A stretch of 64,000 nt of DNA from Halocafeteria seosinensis. Taxonomy: Eukaryota > Sar > Bigyra > Bicosoecida. Made by a program: the position numbers and the translations under genes. Under the pieces are notes generated by a model that did no database searches, had not been told where the DNA came from, and saw nothing but the letters and a program-made list of their open reading frames with translations. How positions within the stretch are numbered: position 1 is the first letter of the stretch; the number at the start of each line of letters is the position of its first letter. Where the stretch lies: assembly GCA_001687465.1 (NCBI GenBank), contig LVLI01000101.1, positions 124,001-188,000 on the forward strand, given 5' to 3'. Below are positions 46,850 through 57,977 of this stretch, piece after piece.

Positions 46850-48238
46850 TTACTCCCAAAAGTTCTCTTCCAATCCACTGGACACGCTCTGAAATGACGC
46901 GCTGGCTACAGCAGTGGATGGTACAGTTTGTTGGTCCCCGCCTATCTCGTGTAGATAGTGTTCGGCGTAGAGATAATTTTCGAACTCCGGTGAACCCTGG
47001 AAACTTGCAACACTAGGCACAGCTGTGCCTGGAACTGTCTGTTTATCTTTGACGGCCTCATTCACTAGCGTCATCCCACCATCCTCTTCGAACAGGCTTG
47101 CTGTAACTCTCGTTGCGCTACTACAACACTGCAATTCCTCGTTTACCGGCACACTGGGACCCAATGATGACCAAGGGCTGGGTAGGACCGGCAATGTCAG
47201 CTCTTCTTGGGAGGACAGGGTCAGTTGAGTGTCTACGTATTCGTGAGATCTTTTCACCTTGTAGTGTCCCTCTGCATTTTCAGTGAAATAGCCAGACTCG
47301 AATCGACTCGACGCTGTCAGTTCGTGATCTCCTTGGTTGCTGTATGCCACAGGTTCCTGTTTCTGCTTCTTGAGCCTGTGTCGCGACCGACCTCTGTGCC
47401 TATCAACATTGGATATATTTTCTTCTCCACCTGCAGCTGTCCGATTGCTGCGCATCTCTGTGTCGTTACTCGTCACTTGAGATGTCGAAATTAGTCCACT
47501 TGAGCAGGACGCTACCATAGGAGCTTCCTCATTTAAGTATTCAGGGGAAACGAAGTTGGCATCGCTTTCTAGATCATTCGTCTCTTTTCGCGAGCTGTCC
47601 ATATCAGAGGAAAAGAATCGGAGCATTTCTCCCGCCTCTGGATTCCTGTTGCCATGGACTCTGCGGAATTTCCGCAATGCGCTGTGATAGGAATTCTTCA
47701 ACACAAGGGATGTCCTGTAGCCAAGAATTCAATTCAGACAATGTGGAAAGCTTAAATTCTTCATAGTCGACCAGTTAATTGAATTCTTACCGTCCTGGGA
47801 AATGTCGTGAAATGGCAACCCACTTGTTGCCCATCTCTTCTCGATGTCGCAGGAGGCTGAGTAGTTCATCTTTGCTCAAAGCACCATGTCGGATGTGAGG
47901 GTCCAGTACATGCATATAACTGCATAAAAAGAGATATATTACATCTAAATTCCGCAATCATTAATTAATCAGTATCACAATTTCTTCCTTACCGCTCGCG
48001 AATCTGTACACAAGTCCGCCATGGTAGGTGTTGTTGAATGCGTATCCAGGAAAGTGCGGTGCTATGGGGCAACTCGCCAAAATACTCCAGCCGCACTGCC
48101 TCTAGAAGGCGGTGGTCTTCCTGCATACATTAACCACGATACATTTCCGTTGTGGCCAAGAGATGTGCTGCATTCTACACTTACTTGCTGCGTCCACTTT
48201 CTGGATTTTTTCTGCCTGAACTGACTATCTTCAACCAT
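46850..48238 (-). CDS. R2R3 MYB-like DNA-binding protein (copy 1)
   Basis: Four exons (48238-48185, 48120-47993, 47919-47791, 47714-46850) join in frame to 391 aa. Two MYB repeats can be read. The first goes RKWTQQEDHRLLEAV, LSWIRIQQHLPWRTCVQIRERY. The second goes HGALSKDELLSLLRHREEMGNKWVAISRHFPGR, then KNSYHSALRKFRR. The tryptophan spacing and the I-S-R-H-F-P-G-R helix are typical of MYB DNA binding. The remaining 260 residues are Ser/Thr/Glu-rich without a known domain. It is the leftmost of three related loci and the closest relative of the pseudogene to its right. A role as a transcription regulator is inferred from the fold. Confidence 0.85.
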
Positions 48239-49366
48239 GACCAGAACTTGTCAAATGTAGCTTCCTGCTCATAAACCCAGGGAAGCACACAATGAATACG
48301 AGAGTAAATCGTTTCTGCTAACTGAATTACTTACTCCGGTATCATACACTGTTGGAATTGCCGGGACTCCAAGGGAAGGGTTAGTTACCTTGAAGTAACC
48401 GCGCTCGTGTTACAAGAGTCGTGTACGATGTATGTTTCGGCAGCGTAACCGGTACGCCTCTTCACTACTTGTCTTTTTCTCCCTAATTAGCCATTATTTA
48501 GATTGTCAATTATCCGTAATTTTCTTGTGTCTAATCAATCCTTGGTGAATAATGACTCTATAAAGAACAAGAGGCATTCTTGTATGGTGTCTGGAGTCGT
48601 TCCAGACAGCCAGGTAGCCAGTGCACTCCCGTCAGAACACGCGAACAGCTATGCAGCTGCATATAGCCCTGCCATAGCAAAGTGTACGATGGAATACAAG
48701 ACCTGCATTACAATCCATTCTTTGTACGCTTGAAAGCTACACTATATAGGTTACGGAGTGTTACACGAGACGTTACGCGAATGGGTAGGGCGCAGAGCGG
48801 GTAGAGAGAAAGCACTGAGAAATATTACTGGCGCCCTAGGTTAGCGCCGTCGTCTCTTAGGGACAGAAGGAGTAAAGGGTCTCTATTTGGTGCTATTGCA
48901 TTCCCTACTGGCTCCTCGTAGGTTGGCCTGCTGCGTTTTTCGTGTTGTAGGCTCCTGGGCAGCCGATGCGTAACGGACCACTTTGGATAAACCTACACAC
49001 ACTTAACTGTTTGCTGGAAAGAATTGATTACTGTTGCCTAGAGAATACATGCTAGCCAGAATGGTGAGCGTGCTGTGAGCCGTTGCAGGTTTGGGAGTAT
49101 GTGAACTCCATTGAGGAGGCACGCAGTTAGGAAACGAGAATATCATACCGGTACAACTGTATATTAGCGCATCAATACGATCAATTACACCTAGCTACCT
49201 GTTCAATTCTAGTAGCGCACGTAAGCTTGTGGTACACTCTATCTTTCATGCTATGGCTTCTTGCATGCTGTGGTTTCAGGTGACCGATGATGAGCGTACT
49301 GGTACATGCTATTTGACTGTAGTTGGGGTACATGTGAACTTTATGCAATAAACAAAACGGAAACAG
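48239..49366. other. Intergenic region, partly duplicated 3' flank
   Basis: No gene. Positions about 48745-49366 match 52415-53060 in order (shared blocks include AGGTTAGCGCCGTCGTC-type and ACACACACTTAACTGTTTG-type words) with small insertions and deletions. Both copies lie just downstream of a MYB-like gene, so the flank was duplicated with the gene. Confidence 0.6.
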
Positions 49367-49369
49367 TCA

Positions 49370-50706
49370 CGCAAAGGGAATACTCACCATTAGATCAGTT
49401 AGCCATTCACTTTCAGCATCTAGGTCAAAGATAGGACCTATTAGCGGCACTGCGTTCGCGTTCCAGTGGTCGCCCTCAGACTTCCGGACGTTGTCAGTCT
49501 GCATCCTTTTTGTTGCTGTATGCCAAAGGCTCCTGTTTCCGTTTTTTGCGTCTGTGCTGCGACTGATCTCCGTGCCTTTCAGCATTGGATATATGATCTT
49601 CTTCACATGCAGCTATCTCTGTGTCGTTTCTCGTCACTGGAGATGTCGAAGTTTGTCCACTTGAGCAGGACGCTACCAAAGGAGCCATCTCATTTGAGTA
49701 CACAGGGGAAACGAAATTGGCATCGCTTTCTATCGCATTTGCTCCTTTTCTGCTACATATCTCTGTGTCCACTTGAGATGTCGAAGTCTGTCCGCTTTGC
49801 ACCTGCAGCTGTCCGACTGCTGCACATTTCTGTGTCGTTACTTGTCACCTGAGATGTCGCAGTTTGCCCGCTTGCATCTGCAGCTGTCCGACTGCTGCAC
49901 ATCTCTGAGTCGTTACTCGTTACTTGAGATGTCGAAGTTAGTCCACTTGAGCAGGACGTTACAATAGGAACCGCCTCATTTGAGTACGCAGGGGAAACGA
50001 CATCGGCATTGCTTTCTACCACATTTGCTCCTTTCCGCGTTGAGCTGTCCATCTCAGAGGAAAAGAATCGGAGCATTCCTCCCGCCTCTGGGTCTCTGTT
50101 GTCATGGGCTCTGCGGAATTCCCGCAACACGCTGAGATACACACACACAAATTTGCTGAGATAGGAACTCCTCAGCTTACTGGGTGTCCTGTAGCGCCCA
50201 AATGTCAGGCAACTTAGAAAGATCTCTTTCCTGTATGACGATTCAGTTGGATTCTTACCGTCCTGGGAGATATCGTGAAATGACAGCCCACTTGTTGCCC
50301 ATCTTTTCTCGACGCCGAATCAGATTGAGTACTTCATCTTTGCTCAAAGCACCATGTCGGATGTGAGGGTCCAGTACATGCGCATAACTGGACAAAAGTG
50401 ATATATTCTAACTAAACTGTGCACCCATTAATTAATCAGTTTCGAAATTTTCTTTCTTACCGCCACTGAATCTGTGTACTACTCCGTAATGGTAGGTATT
50501 CTTGAAGGCGTACCCAGGAGAGTGAGGTGCTATGCGGCAACTCGCCAAAATGCTCACGCCGCACTACCTCTAGAAGGTAGCGGTCTTCCTGTGTACAGTA
50601 GTGGTGATATACTCCGAATGTGGATATGTGGTGCGCAGCATAGCGCACTTACTTGCTTTGTCTACCTCTTGAGTTTTTTCTGGCTGGGCCGACTGTCTTC
50701 AGCCAT
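49370..50706 (-). pseudogene. Decayed R2R3 MYB-like gene (copy 2)
   Basis: The exon layout of copy 1 is kept: first exon from ATG 50706, second MYB exon 50584-50457 region, third exon near 50390-50262, fourth from near 50188. In the first exon, codon 15 is TAG (50664-50662) where copy 1 has the conserved tryptophan codon TGG. The fourth exon carries a 24-base in-frame insert flanked by TATCTCAGC repeats inside the last MYB helix. It then shifts frame in a run of about 75-bp imperfect repeats. The C-terminal end (NANAVPL, SEWLTDLM) resembles copy 3 rather than copy 1. The locus therefore looks non-functional as a full-length protein. Confidence 0.75.
49640..49965. repeat. Imperfect tandem repeat (about 75-bp units) inside the MYB pseudogene
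   Basis: Three to four imperfect units share the core GAGATGTCG, then a GTCC-type block and CTGCAGCTGTCCGACTGCTG. On the minus strand they encode a repeated S-Q-V-T-S-N-D-x-E-M element. Unit boundaries drift, and one unit lies in a different frame, which explains the frame loss here. Confidence 0.65.
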
Positions 50707-51780
50707 GACGTGTCCCTTCCTGCTCATACAGAACACAGAAAAACGAACAATGACCATGAGAATATATCGTCTCTGCTAACTGAATTACGTACTTCGGTAT
50801 ATATTGGATGTTGTGATGCCACACGCCGACCAGCGCTCCTTTACCCCATCAACAAGGGTTGGAACAACCTGGAACTTCCAAGTAACTCGGTGCTAGGCAT
50901 TACGCCTTTCCCAGCGCATCTTCTTCTCTCAAATCAACCACCATACAACGTGCCATTTATTTGTAATGTCATGTGTATAATCGATTCTTGGCGGATGACG
51001 AGGAGTCCTCGACGATAAAAGACACCCTGAGGAGGCAGCGAGCCGCAATGCCCACGCTCGTCGTTGTACAGTACGGTGTGGTTTGTGTGTGTGGTAATAG
51101 TGCTCCTACGGAAAGACGAGTAGGCTGGTTAGTAAGGTGAGATTGCTGGTGCAAAGCAAGCATCACACACCATCCCGTAGAGGAAGAAGACGATTTCTTG
51201 TTATGGTATTTGGTTTGTTTCGCATGGGAGGGCCTGCGTCTGGACTTTGTGGTTGAAGGATTCGAGCAATTTTATGCAGGAGTACTGTATAGGAGCAGGA
51301 AGGCCAAGAGAATTGCCCACTTCGATGAGGAAAACGATTTGTGCCTTGTAGTGGGAGGGAAACCCGAGCAGCGAAGACTTCACTTGGCACGCGGAGGATG
51401 ATCTACGGCTGGAATCAATTCGAGAAGCACATACACGACTTTAGGAGCAGAGCAGAAGCAACAACACCAGGAACGGAAGAGACTGACGAGGCAATCGCAG
51501 AAGAACAAGGCCCGGGGCCGAATAGCGAGCCCACCGTGCCCACCGCGGAGGAGACGCTTTGAAAGGATACCACCATGGTACGTGTGAAGAACCTTACTGT
51601 ACCTCACAAAAAGTCCGAGTGTTGGTGAGCGCAGGGGTAGGTAATGCAGGAGGGCCCTGGGGAGATCTTCGACGGCGTGAAGATCCCCCAACTACATTTC
51701 CACTTAGCCGGTAGGCCATAAATTATACACACTACTACTTTTAGCTTACCGGTATTGAAGGAGAGGCGAGGCTAGTGTAG
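50707..51780. other. Region between MYB loci
   Basis: No confident gene. A + strand frame at 51198-51401 (contains VEGFEQFYAGVLYRSRKA) and its neighbour to 51562 read somewhat protein-like. They could be another piece of the retroelement relic that follows, but I cannot place them. Confidence 0.35.
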
Positions 51781-52156
51781 CAAAGGGACCAACGAGCACA
51801 TTTTATGTCGATGCGACAGTGCCAAACCTCCTCACGGTACAGAGCCAGGACAGCGGAAAGACCCTCACCATCGCGGCAGAAGCGGAGGAGATGAAGCGGA
51901 CAAAACACGGGCATCCGAGGGACCACCACACGGAGACACGTCTTCTGATAGGAGCAATACCAATACACACAGAAACTATCCCGTTCACGATAGAGGCGAC
52001 GGGCGGCTTCGGGGAAGACGCGACCAAGTTCCTCAAGAGACTTGCCCGGAGATGCTCTGCAAGCTGATGACGACCAAACTGGCAGTCACGTTGATGCGCC
52101 ACAACGTGAAGATGTTGGAGCGGTTCCGGGTAGGGTTCACCCCTAACACGGCGTAG
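51781..52156 (+). mobile_element. Relic of a retroelement: C-terminal tail of a reverse-transcriptase ORF
   Basis: The + strand gives YVDATVPNLLTVQ, a Lys/Arg/Glu-rich stretch (EAEEMKRTKHG), then TIPFTIEATGGFGEDATKFLKRLAR. After a one-base frame change comes MLCKLMTTKLAVTLMRHNVKMLERF. This order (short strand, basic helix, FTIEATGGFG, then the 'LxRHNxxML' helix) is what I know from the extreme C-terminus of LINE-like polyproteins in algae and fungi. No catalytic domain is present in the window, and the frame is broken. A fragment of about 35 bases (51937-51973) recurs at 52166-52202. The fragment lies between two MYB loci. Confidence 0.5.
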
Positions 52157-52159
52157 CGT

Positions 52160-53067
52160 ACCCTGTAGCATACACGTCTTCCGGTAGGAGCAATACTAAT
52201 ACACACGTTATCGTTATGATAACATAGCAGCACGCGAATTGTGTAGACATGAATGCATAGGATTGTATTCCAACTTGCATACGGCCATCGTGGCACCGAC
52301 ACACTGGACACATTGCTCTAACAGATATGGACAATGTGACTCTGGTCGTGGTGTTCTTCCTCCGATCTTTGGAAAAACAACGAACGGTACTAGTAGAGTA
52401 TGTGGGTAACCACAGTGGGTTACAGAGTGGTTCACGAAACGCTACGCGAATGAGCGCAGCGCACAACGGATAGAGAGAAAGCAATGGAAAGTGTAACTGG
52501 TCCCATAGGTTACCGCCGTCGTCCCTTAGGGATCGAAGGAGTCAAGCTACTATATTTGGTGATACTGCATTCTCTGCTGGTTCTGCTGCGTATTTTTCGT
52601 GCTGTAGGCTCCGACCCTCCAGCCTTCGGATGCGTAGCGAACCACATGAGGTAACCCGTACACACACACTTAACTGTTTGTTCGATGGAATTAATTGCTC
52701 CCAGAGGATGCATGCCGGCGAAAATGGTGAACGTACTGTGAGCCGTCGCAGTATGCCATTGCGGAGCCATGCAGAATATCACAGCGCATCAGTACGATCA
52801 ATTATACCGAGCTACATACTCGGTTCTACTATTACACGTAAGCTTGTAGTACACTCCATCTTTAATGCTGTGGTTTCAGCATACATGATCATGACGATGA
52901 AACTACTGCTGGTACCATAAACTGTCGCATGAAGCACGGCTACAGGCTACTTGTGTGTATACTTGGCTGCAGTTGGGGCTGTGAACATAATGCAATAAAC
53001 GAAACGGAAGTAGTTACGCCAATACAACGGAACCGTGGTCCCTTTGTCAGAATCAGCGACAGGTGGT
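52160..53067. other. Intergenic region, duplicated 3' flank of the MYB gene
   Basis: No gene. From about 52415 this matches the flank at 48745-49366. See the finding on segmental duplication. Confidence 0.55.
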
Positions 53068-54234
53068 TTACGGGATTTCCTCATCGGCAAAGGGATTACC
53101 ATCCAATATTGACGGACATGGTTCATCATCCATTAGATCGGTCAGCCATTCATTTTCAGTTTCTTGGTCAGAGACAGGATCTATTAGCGACAGTGCATTT
53201 GCGTTTATCTGGTCTTCCTCAGACTTCCTCCCGTTCCTCTTAAGGAACTCGGATGTACTCGACAGTTGGCTGTCTCGAGTAGGGGAAGGATACATTTGTA
53301 TAAAAGAGCTTCTCCCCTTGGATTGAAACCTTTTATCCGGTTGAAGAGATTCCATGTTGGATGGAGACGGAAGTACTTGCATTTTCCTGCATGGCTCTCC
53401 AGCGTCTTCTTCAGTTCCTGTTCTTTCGCAACTCGAGGACCAGGGGTCAGTAACTGCTGAGTAAGACCTCCTTCTCTTCGGGAATTCCTCTCGATTGCTG
53501 AAATTCGTCGCTCCAAAGAAAAACCACCGCAACTCTCCTTGTGTCGGATCTCTGTATTTGTGTCTTCGGAATCGGCGAAGCAAGCTGTAGTACGAGTTCT
53601 TCATCGCCAACGAGGAGCTGCATCATCAGATGATCTAACAAGGAAACCACTACCCAAGAACACTGAATATCAAAGTTGTAATGCTGGACTTACCGGCCAG
53701 GAAAGTGTTCCGCGATTTTCGTCCATTTATTTCCCAGCTGTTCGTGGTACTGTAGGAGCTCTTGTAACTCGTTGTACGTGAGGCCTCCGCGGGATAGACG
53801 AGGGTCCAAAACATGAGTATACCTGTGAGACACAGTTGTAGCAGATAATGACACTTAATCAACTACTATTACTTTTTCTATAATCATTCAATGTATACCT
53901 ACCTTTCACGAATTTGGACACATGTCTTTCCAGGTACGTAGTCTTTGAGGTTGATCCAAGAGATCTGCCCTGAGGGAGGCAACTTCCCTCCATACTTTTG
54001 TTTGACGCCAAATATTAAATTATTGTCATCCTGTACCACGTGAATCACGCGTTCATTGTAATTGTTCTTCAAAGGGAGAAGATGCGGCTTCACTTGCTTC
54101 TTCAGTCCATTTCGATGTTGATCTACGACCATAAAGCCGCTTGGGGGCACTTCGAGCCTGAGTTGCTTGGCTGAGCCTGTATTCACTGTATAGCCCGAAC
54201 TCGTTGTGAAGACTGTTATAGAATAGATGACCAT
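53068..54234 (-). CDS. R2R3 MYB-like DNA-binding protein (copy 3)
   Basis: Three exons (54234-53903, 53822-53694, 53617-53068) join in frame to 336 aa. The 129-bp middle exon has the same length and phases as in copies 1 and 2. MYB repeat one includes QISWINLKDYVPGKTCVQIRERY. Repeat two reads RGGLTYNELQELLQYHEQLGNKWTKIAEHFPGR, then MKNSYYSLLRRFRR. Its N-terminal part is one exon where copy 1 has two, so an intron was gained or lost. The tail ends with an acidic patch (SEEDQINANALSLI, NEWLTDLMDDEP) that could act in activation. It appears intact and is the most diverged of the three. Confidence 0.85.
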
Positions 54235-54617
54235 AGTGGCCGATTTGCCTTACTCTTTGTCACTAGCTGACTGCATTCTGAATTCTGGCTTCAACTCTTG
54301 ATAGACAACGCGCTCGTGTGGTCACAATCTTCGTTTCTAGACAGAGAAAGAGACACACAAGAACAAATAAAATAAAAATGAACTGTGGTTGCGGAACTTG
54401 TCCGATTTTATTGCAATGAACTGGTCAAGAGAGAAACTAAAAAGAACAATGACGTGCCGTCTTTATCAGCGGTTACACGTCCGCAGCTTCAAGGGACGGC
54501 TTCACGAAATCACCACACACCGTGTACACCGCGAGGGAGCTTAAACCATCAAAGACTGTTCTGAGAAACAAATGGAGTCCTCGTTACACGACACAGCAGC
54601 AGCAGGTATGCTTGCGA
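54235..54617. other. Intergenic region
   Basis: About 0.4 kb between two minus-strand genes. An A-rich block near 54340-54380 is the only notable composition. No gene is seen. Confidence 0.45.
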
Positions 54618-56889
54618 TCATCCTCGAGGATTACCGTTGTTCTTTGAGTTCTTGACGTTGAGAACTGCCTCATACAAGACTGAGCCAGAGCAGTATCTTC
54701 GGAAATGGACCAACGATACCCCCGTATTTCCCAATAAATTCGTTCCCAGGAGATCTGATGTTTTGCAAAGCTCATCAACCTCTCGGTCATCTGGGCGGAT
54801 TTCTTTCTTCTCCTTCAAGCATTGACAAATGTCATGCTCGCTCAGGTAGCCATCATCGTCGAAGTCTAAGGCCCTAAACCAATACTCCATACTTGAATCA
54901 GACGAGCGATCTTCCCTCGCAAGATAAAACCACATGAAGTCCTCGAAATTTAGCTTACCCTCTTCACCACTGGTAATCTTACGAACATGGGAAGAAAACA
55001 GCCGGTTTTCCACAGACGGAGGGTATCGGAAACGCATAACTCTACGCAACGACTTCGGTGACACCTTGGTATTATCAGCCATGGTTTTGTCCATAGTGCT
55101 TCCATTGGGAGCAATTACTTTGACGGATCCTAAGTCTTGCTCATCAGGTGAATCCAGACTCTCGAAGCCACATAATTTAGCAGCTTGAGAAAAAATACCG
55201 TGCAGCTGCTGAAAGCGCGCCACACTGAACGGTGTCACTTCTTCTAAACCAACACTAGCACATGCGTAGAACATGTCAGCGACGTTGCTCTGCCTCAACT
55301 CTTTGATCGAGACCATGCCAGTGCAAGTACCATATAGAGATGCACCAATGGTGCTCAAAACAGCCGTGATATATCTTGATCTAAGGACGGGTCTGCGCTT
55401 CAAAAAATGCAAGTCGGGATGTCGTTCTACAAGTGCTTCGACCAATGGCTGCATGTCTCTCATTAGCACCCGTTGGCGGATTCCTTTGCTGCAATTGTTG
55501 GGAAGCTCTCTGCTAGCTTCTAAAGAAAGAACGTAGCTCTTGTTCGGAGGTTGAGCGAGCTTGATGAATTTATCCGCTCTACTCGCATTTCTAAGGTCCG
55601 GAGTCCACACTCTCAAGAAGTCCCTCAGAGAGACCTTCCTATTAATTTTCGAAGAGGGAGTAGCGGACTCATTGGTCCAATTGGGGCTAAGAGCATCAGT
55701 TTGGAGACGGTTTTGTTTCACTAGTTGCCCTACAATATCTCGGTACTCGAGGATTCTCTGAAAAAGCACGATGCCAAAATACGCAGGAAGTAAACAGAAT
55801 GTCTTTACCAGCTTCCGAAAGCCTGAATCCAGGAGTCCCAGTTCTTTATAATAGTCTCCACCGAAGCACTCAAGCACCTGTTGCGGACAATCTCGGAGAT
55901 ATAGCGGTATCCAACGTTCTGGATTATCGTTTGGAGAGTTACTCCTGTCAGGGCGTCCAAGTGAGTTTTGAGACCTACTGGAAGAGAAAGAAGCATGAGA
56001 GTTTGTGCGCATGCTAGGACTCTCCTTGTTGAATATGCTTCTACTGTACGGTGAATGCATAATGCTACTAGATTCCTTAACCTTTTCCGCAATCCTGCTA
56101 CAGCGTTGTAAAGAATCAAGAATACCCATTTTCCTGGAGTGGGTAACCACATGGGTAAAACTTGGAGAGATGAAGCCAATCTCTGTGTCCGAGTCAGCAA
56201 GCACAATACGGGGGACACGCGGCGCGAGGTACTGCATATGTCACGACAAACCTGCATAATGTGATCGGTAATGAGAAGAAGACCACCACGGCACCTACCA
56301 TGATTTGTTCCAGGTAAGCGTCCGCCTCCTCAATACACCATGCCTCGAAGACAATTGCTAAGTGACCATGATCTTGAAATTTTTTCATCAATTGCTGGAA
56401 TTTTGAAACCTTGTCTGCAGTATGTACCGCCGCCGACGTGGCCGTTGCTACTTCGGATGCAACTTCCGCTCGACAAACGAAAATTAGCACTGTAGTTTCT
56501 GGGTCCTCAATTGCCGTTGGTTCGACATCCACATGAGAATCATCGTTCCGTACGATAAAAGACTCTACATCAGTTCCTAGCTCTTCGGTGGACAGCACTG
56601 GTTTGTGAGCCCCCTGGTGGTAGGAAGTAGCAGAGACCTGCGACGAGCAGGCTGACCCGGATGATGGACAGTCTTGCTCGGTCTTGGGTAGCGTAACCGA
56701 AGGCAATGATGATCTGCGAGCGCTGCATCCTCGATGGTCTCTTTTATGAGATTCTTCTCTACATTCACCGACCACAGGAACACTTGCGCGACGATCTTGA
56801 CTGGGGTTCTCGCTGGCGGGAGGTAACGGAGCTATTCTCTTGTTCGACGAACGCTGGAACGTCCGACTGATCTTTCTAATGAGTCCCAT
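54618..56889 (-). CDS. PP2A regulatory subunit, B'' (PR72/PR130-type), with extra N-terminal domain
   Basis: Two exons (56889-56299, 56231-54618) join in phase 0 to 734 aa. The C-terminal half is B''-like: LVEALVERHPDLHFLK, YITAVLSTIGASLYG, GMVSIKELRQSNV, then EGKLNFEDFMWFYLAREDRS, SMEYWFRALDFDDDGYLS (EF-hand-like loop DFDDDGYLSEHD) and HFRRYCSGSVLYEAV. B'' subunits bring the PP2A core to targets in a calcium-dependent way. The N-terminal 330 residues are not part of the usual subunit. They include a Ser/Arg-rich start (MGLIRKIS, a possible myristoylation site) and an alpha/beta-looking segment (TTVLIFVCRAE, HLAIVFEAWCIEEAD, RIVLADSD) that recalls a receiver or Rossmann-like fold. An upstream ATG at 56940 is an alternative start. 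Confidence 0.83.
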
Positions 56890-56943
56890 GGATGGCACAC
56901 TGCAGGACAACAGAACAGGAACGGTGGTAAATGATAGCATCAG

Positions 56944-57402
56944 ATGATTACCACATTTTCAGGCGGCGCTAAGGCTACCGTAACACACCCTCCATCTGGG
57001 CTTCACACGCCAGTAACACCTCCGGGCAAGTCCTCTCTCTATTTTGCTCCAATCGTACCTAGTGTTGTCTCCCTGCTTCAGCGGACGTATACGAACGTAA
57101 CCAGAGCGCGTGTCGATACAAGGGCATCACATAGAGGGAGAAAAAAGGTCTTCTGGGGAGCTGAAGCCACGCTGACCAAATCTCCGGGGTCGATTATCTT
57201 GGGAAAGAGAGCTTTGCCCCCACACCACAAAGTGTCATGTATGTCAGATCCCTCATCTAGGTTCTCACCGATCACTCCCACAGCAATACCACGGGGGAGT
57301 AACGTAGTATACGTCTGTGTGATGGCCGGAGCATTCCATTGCGGAAAACGATCTTCATTCTGCGTCTGGGCCGGCTCTCAGTTTCCAATTAGGGTTTGTT
57401 AG
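56944..57402 (+). CDS. Uncertain open frame, 152 aa
   Basis: ATG-initiated frame, divergent from the PP2A B'' gene. The product is Ser/Pro/Thr-rich with Arg/Lys patches and no domain I recognise. It is long enough to be unusual by chance, but composition and lack of motif make a chance frame quite possible. Confidence 0.2.
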   Translation: MITTFSGGAKATVTHPPSGLHTPVTPPGKSSLYFAPIVPSVVSLLQRTYTNVTRARVDTRASHRGRKKVFWGAEATLTKSPGSIILGKRALPPHHKVSCMSDPSSRFSPITPTAIPRGSNVVYVCVMAGAFHCGKRSSFCVWAGSQFPIRVC

Positions 57403-57935
57403 TGGCTTGGATAAGGGCTCAAACCAAGGAGTTGCGGCGGGTTAAAGGTCACATCGACATTCGCACCCATACGTACCCTCAAAATAGGTAGCGTCGATAA
57501 TGGGATAAAGCTGGGAAGCAAGGAGGAGCCCAAATACCCTCTTGAAAATCTCCGTGTACACGACCGACGGACGGCGGTTTTCACCTTCCGGCGACACGTC
57601 AACGGAGGCGATAGGTGGAAATGCCTTACAAAGTTCACAAGGCCAGAATGGTTCTAAACAAACTATATGTCAATAACATAGGTTGGAAGATAAGCGTAAC
57701 CTGCCTGCGATTCTCGATACAGACTGAAGTGAAGTAGGGAGTTCCAAGGTGTAACACCCGGTGATACTTCAACGTGGTGTGGCAAAATTAAGTTTTGGAT
57801 AGTCTGCGGGCCTTTCCTGGAGGAATAACCATTGACAGGATCTTGGAAAGTTGTAGCACTGCAGCAGCAAAACAGGAAAAACCATTCGTATATGGCAAAA
57901 CCCTGGCGTCTGCAGACTGCAGCCATCAGAACCTA

Positions 57936-57977
57936 GTCATCTGTGAAGTCATAGATGATGACGGCTTCACAGATGAC
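57936..57977. repeat. Perfect 13-bp inverted repeat
   Basis: GTCATCTGTGAAG at 57936-57948 is answered by its exact complement CTTCACAGATGAC at 57965-57977, with a 16-base spacer. It lies in a gene-poor stretch. Both the hairpin and a symmetrical protein-binding site are possible readings. Confidence 0.7.
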
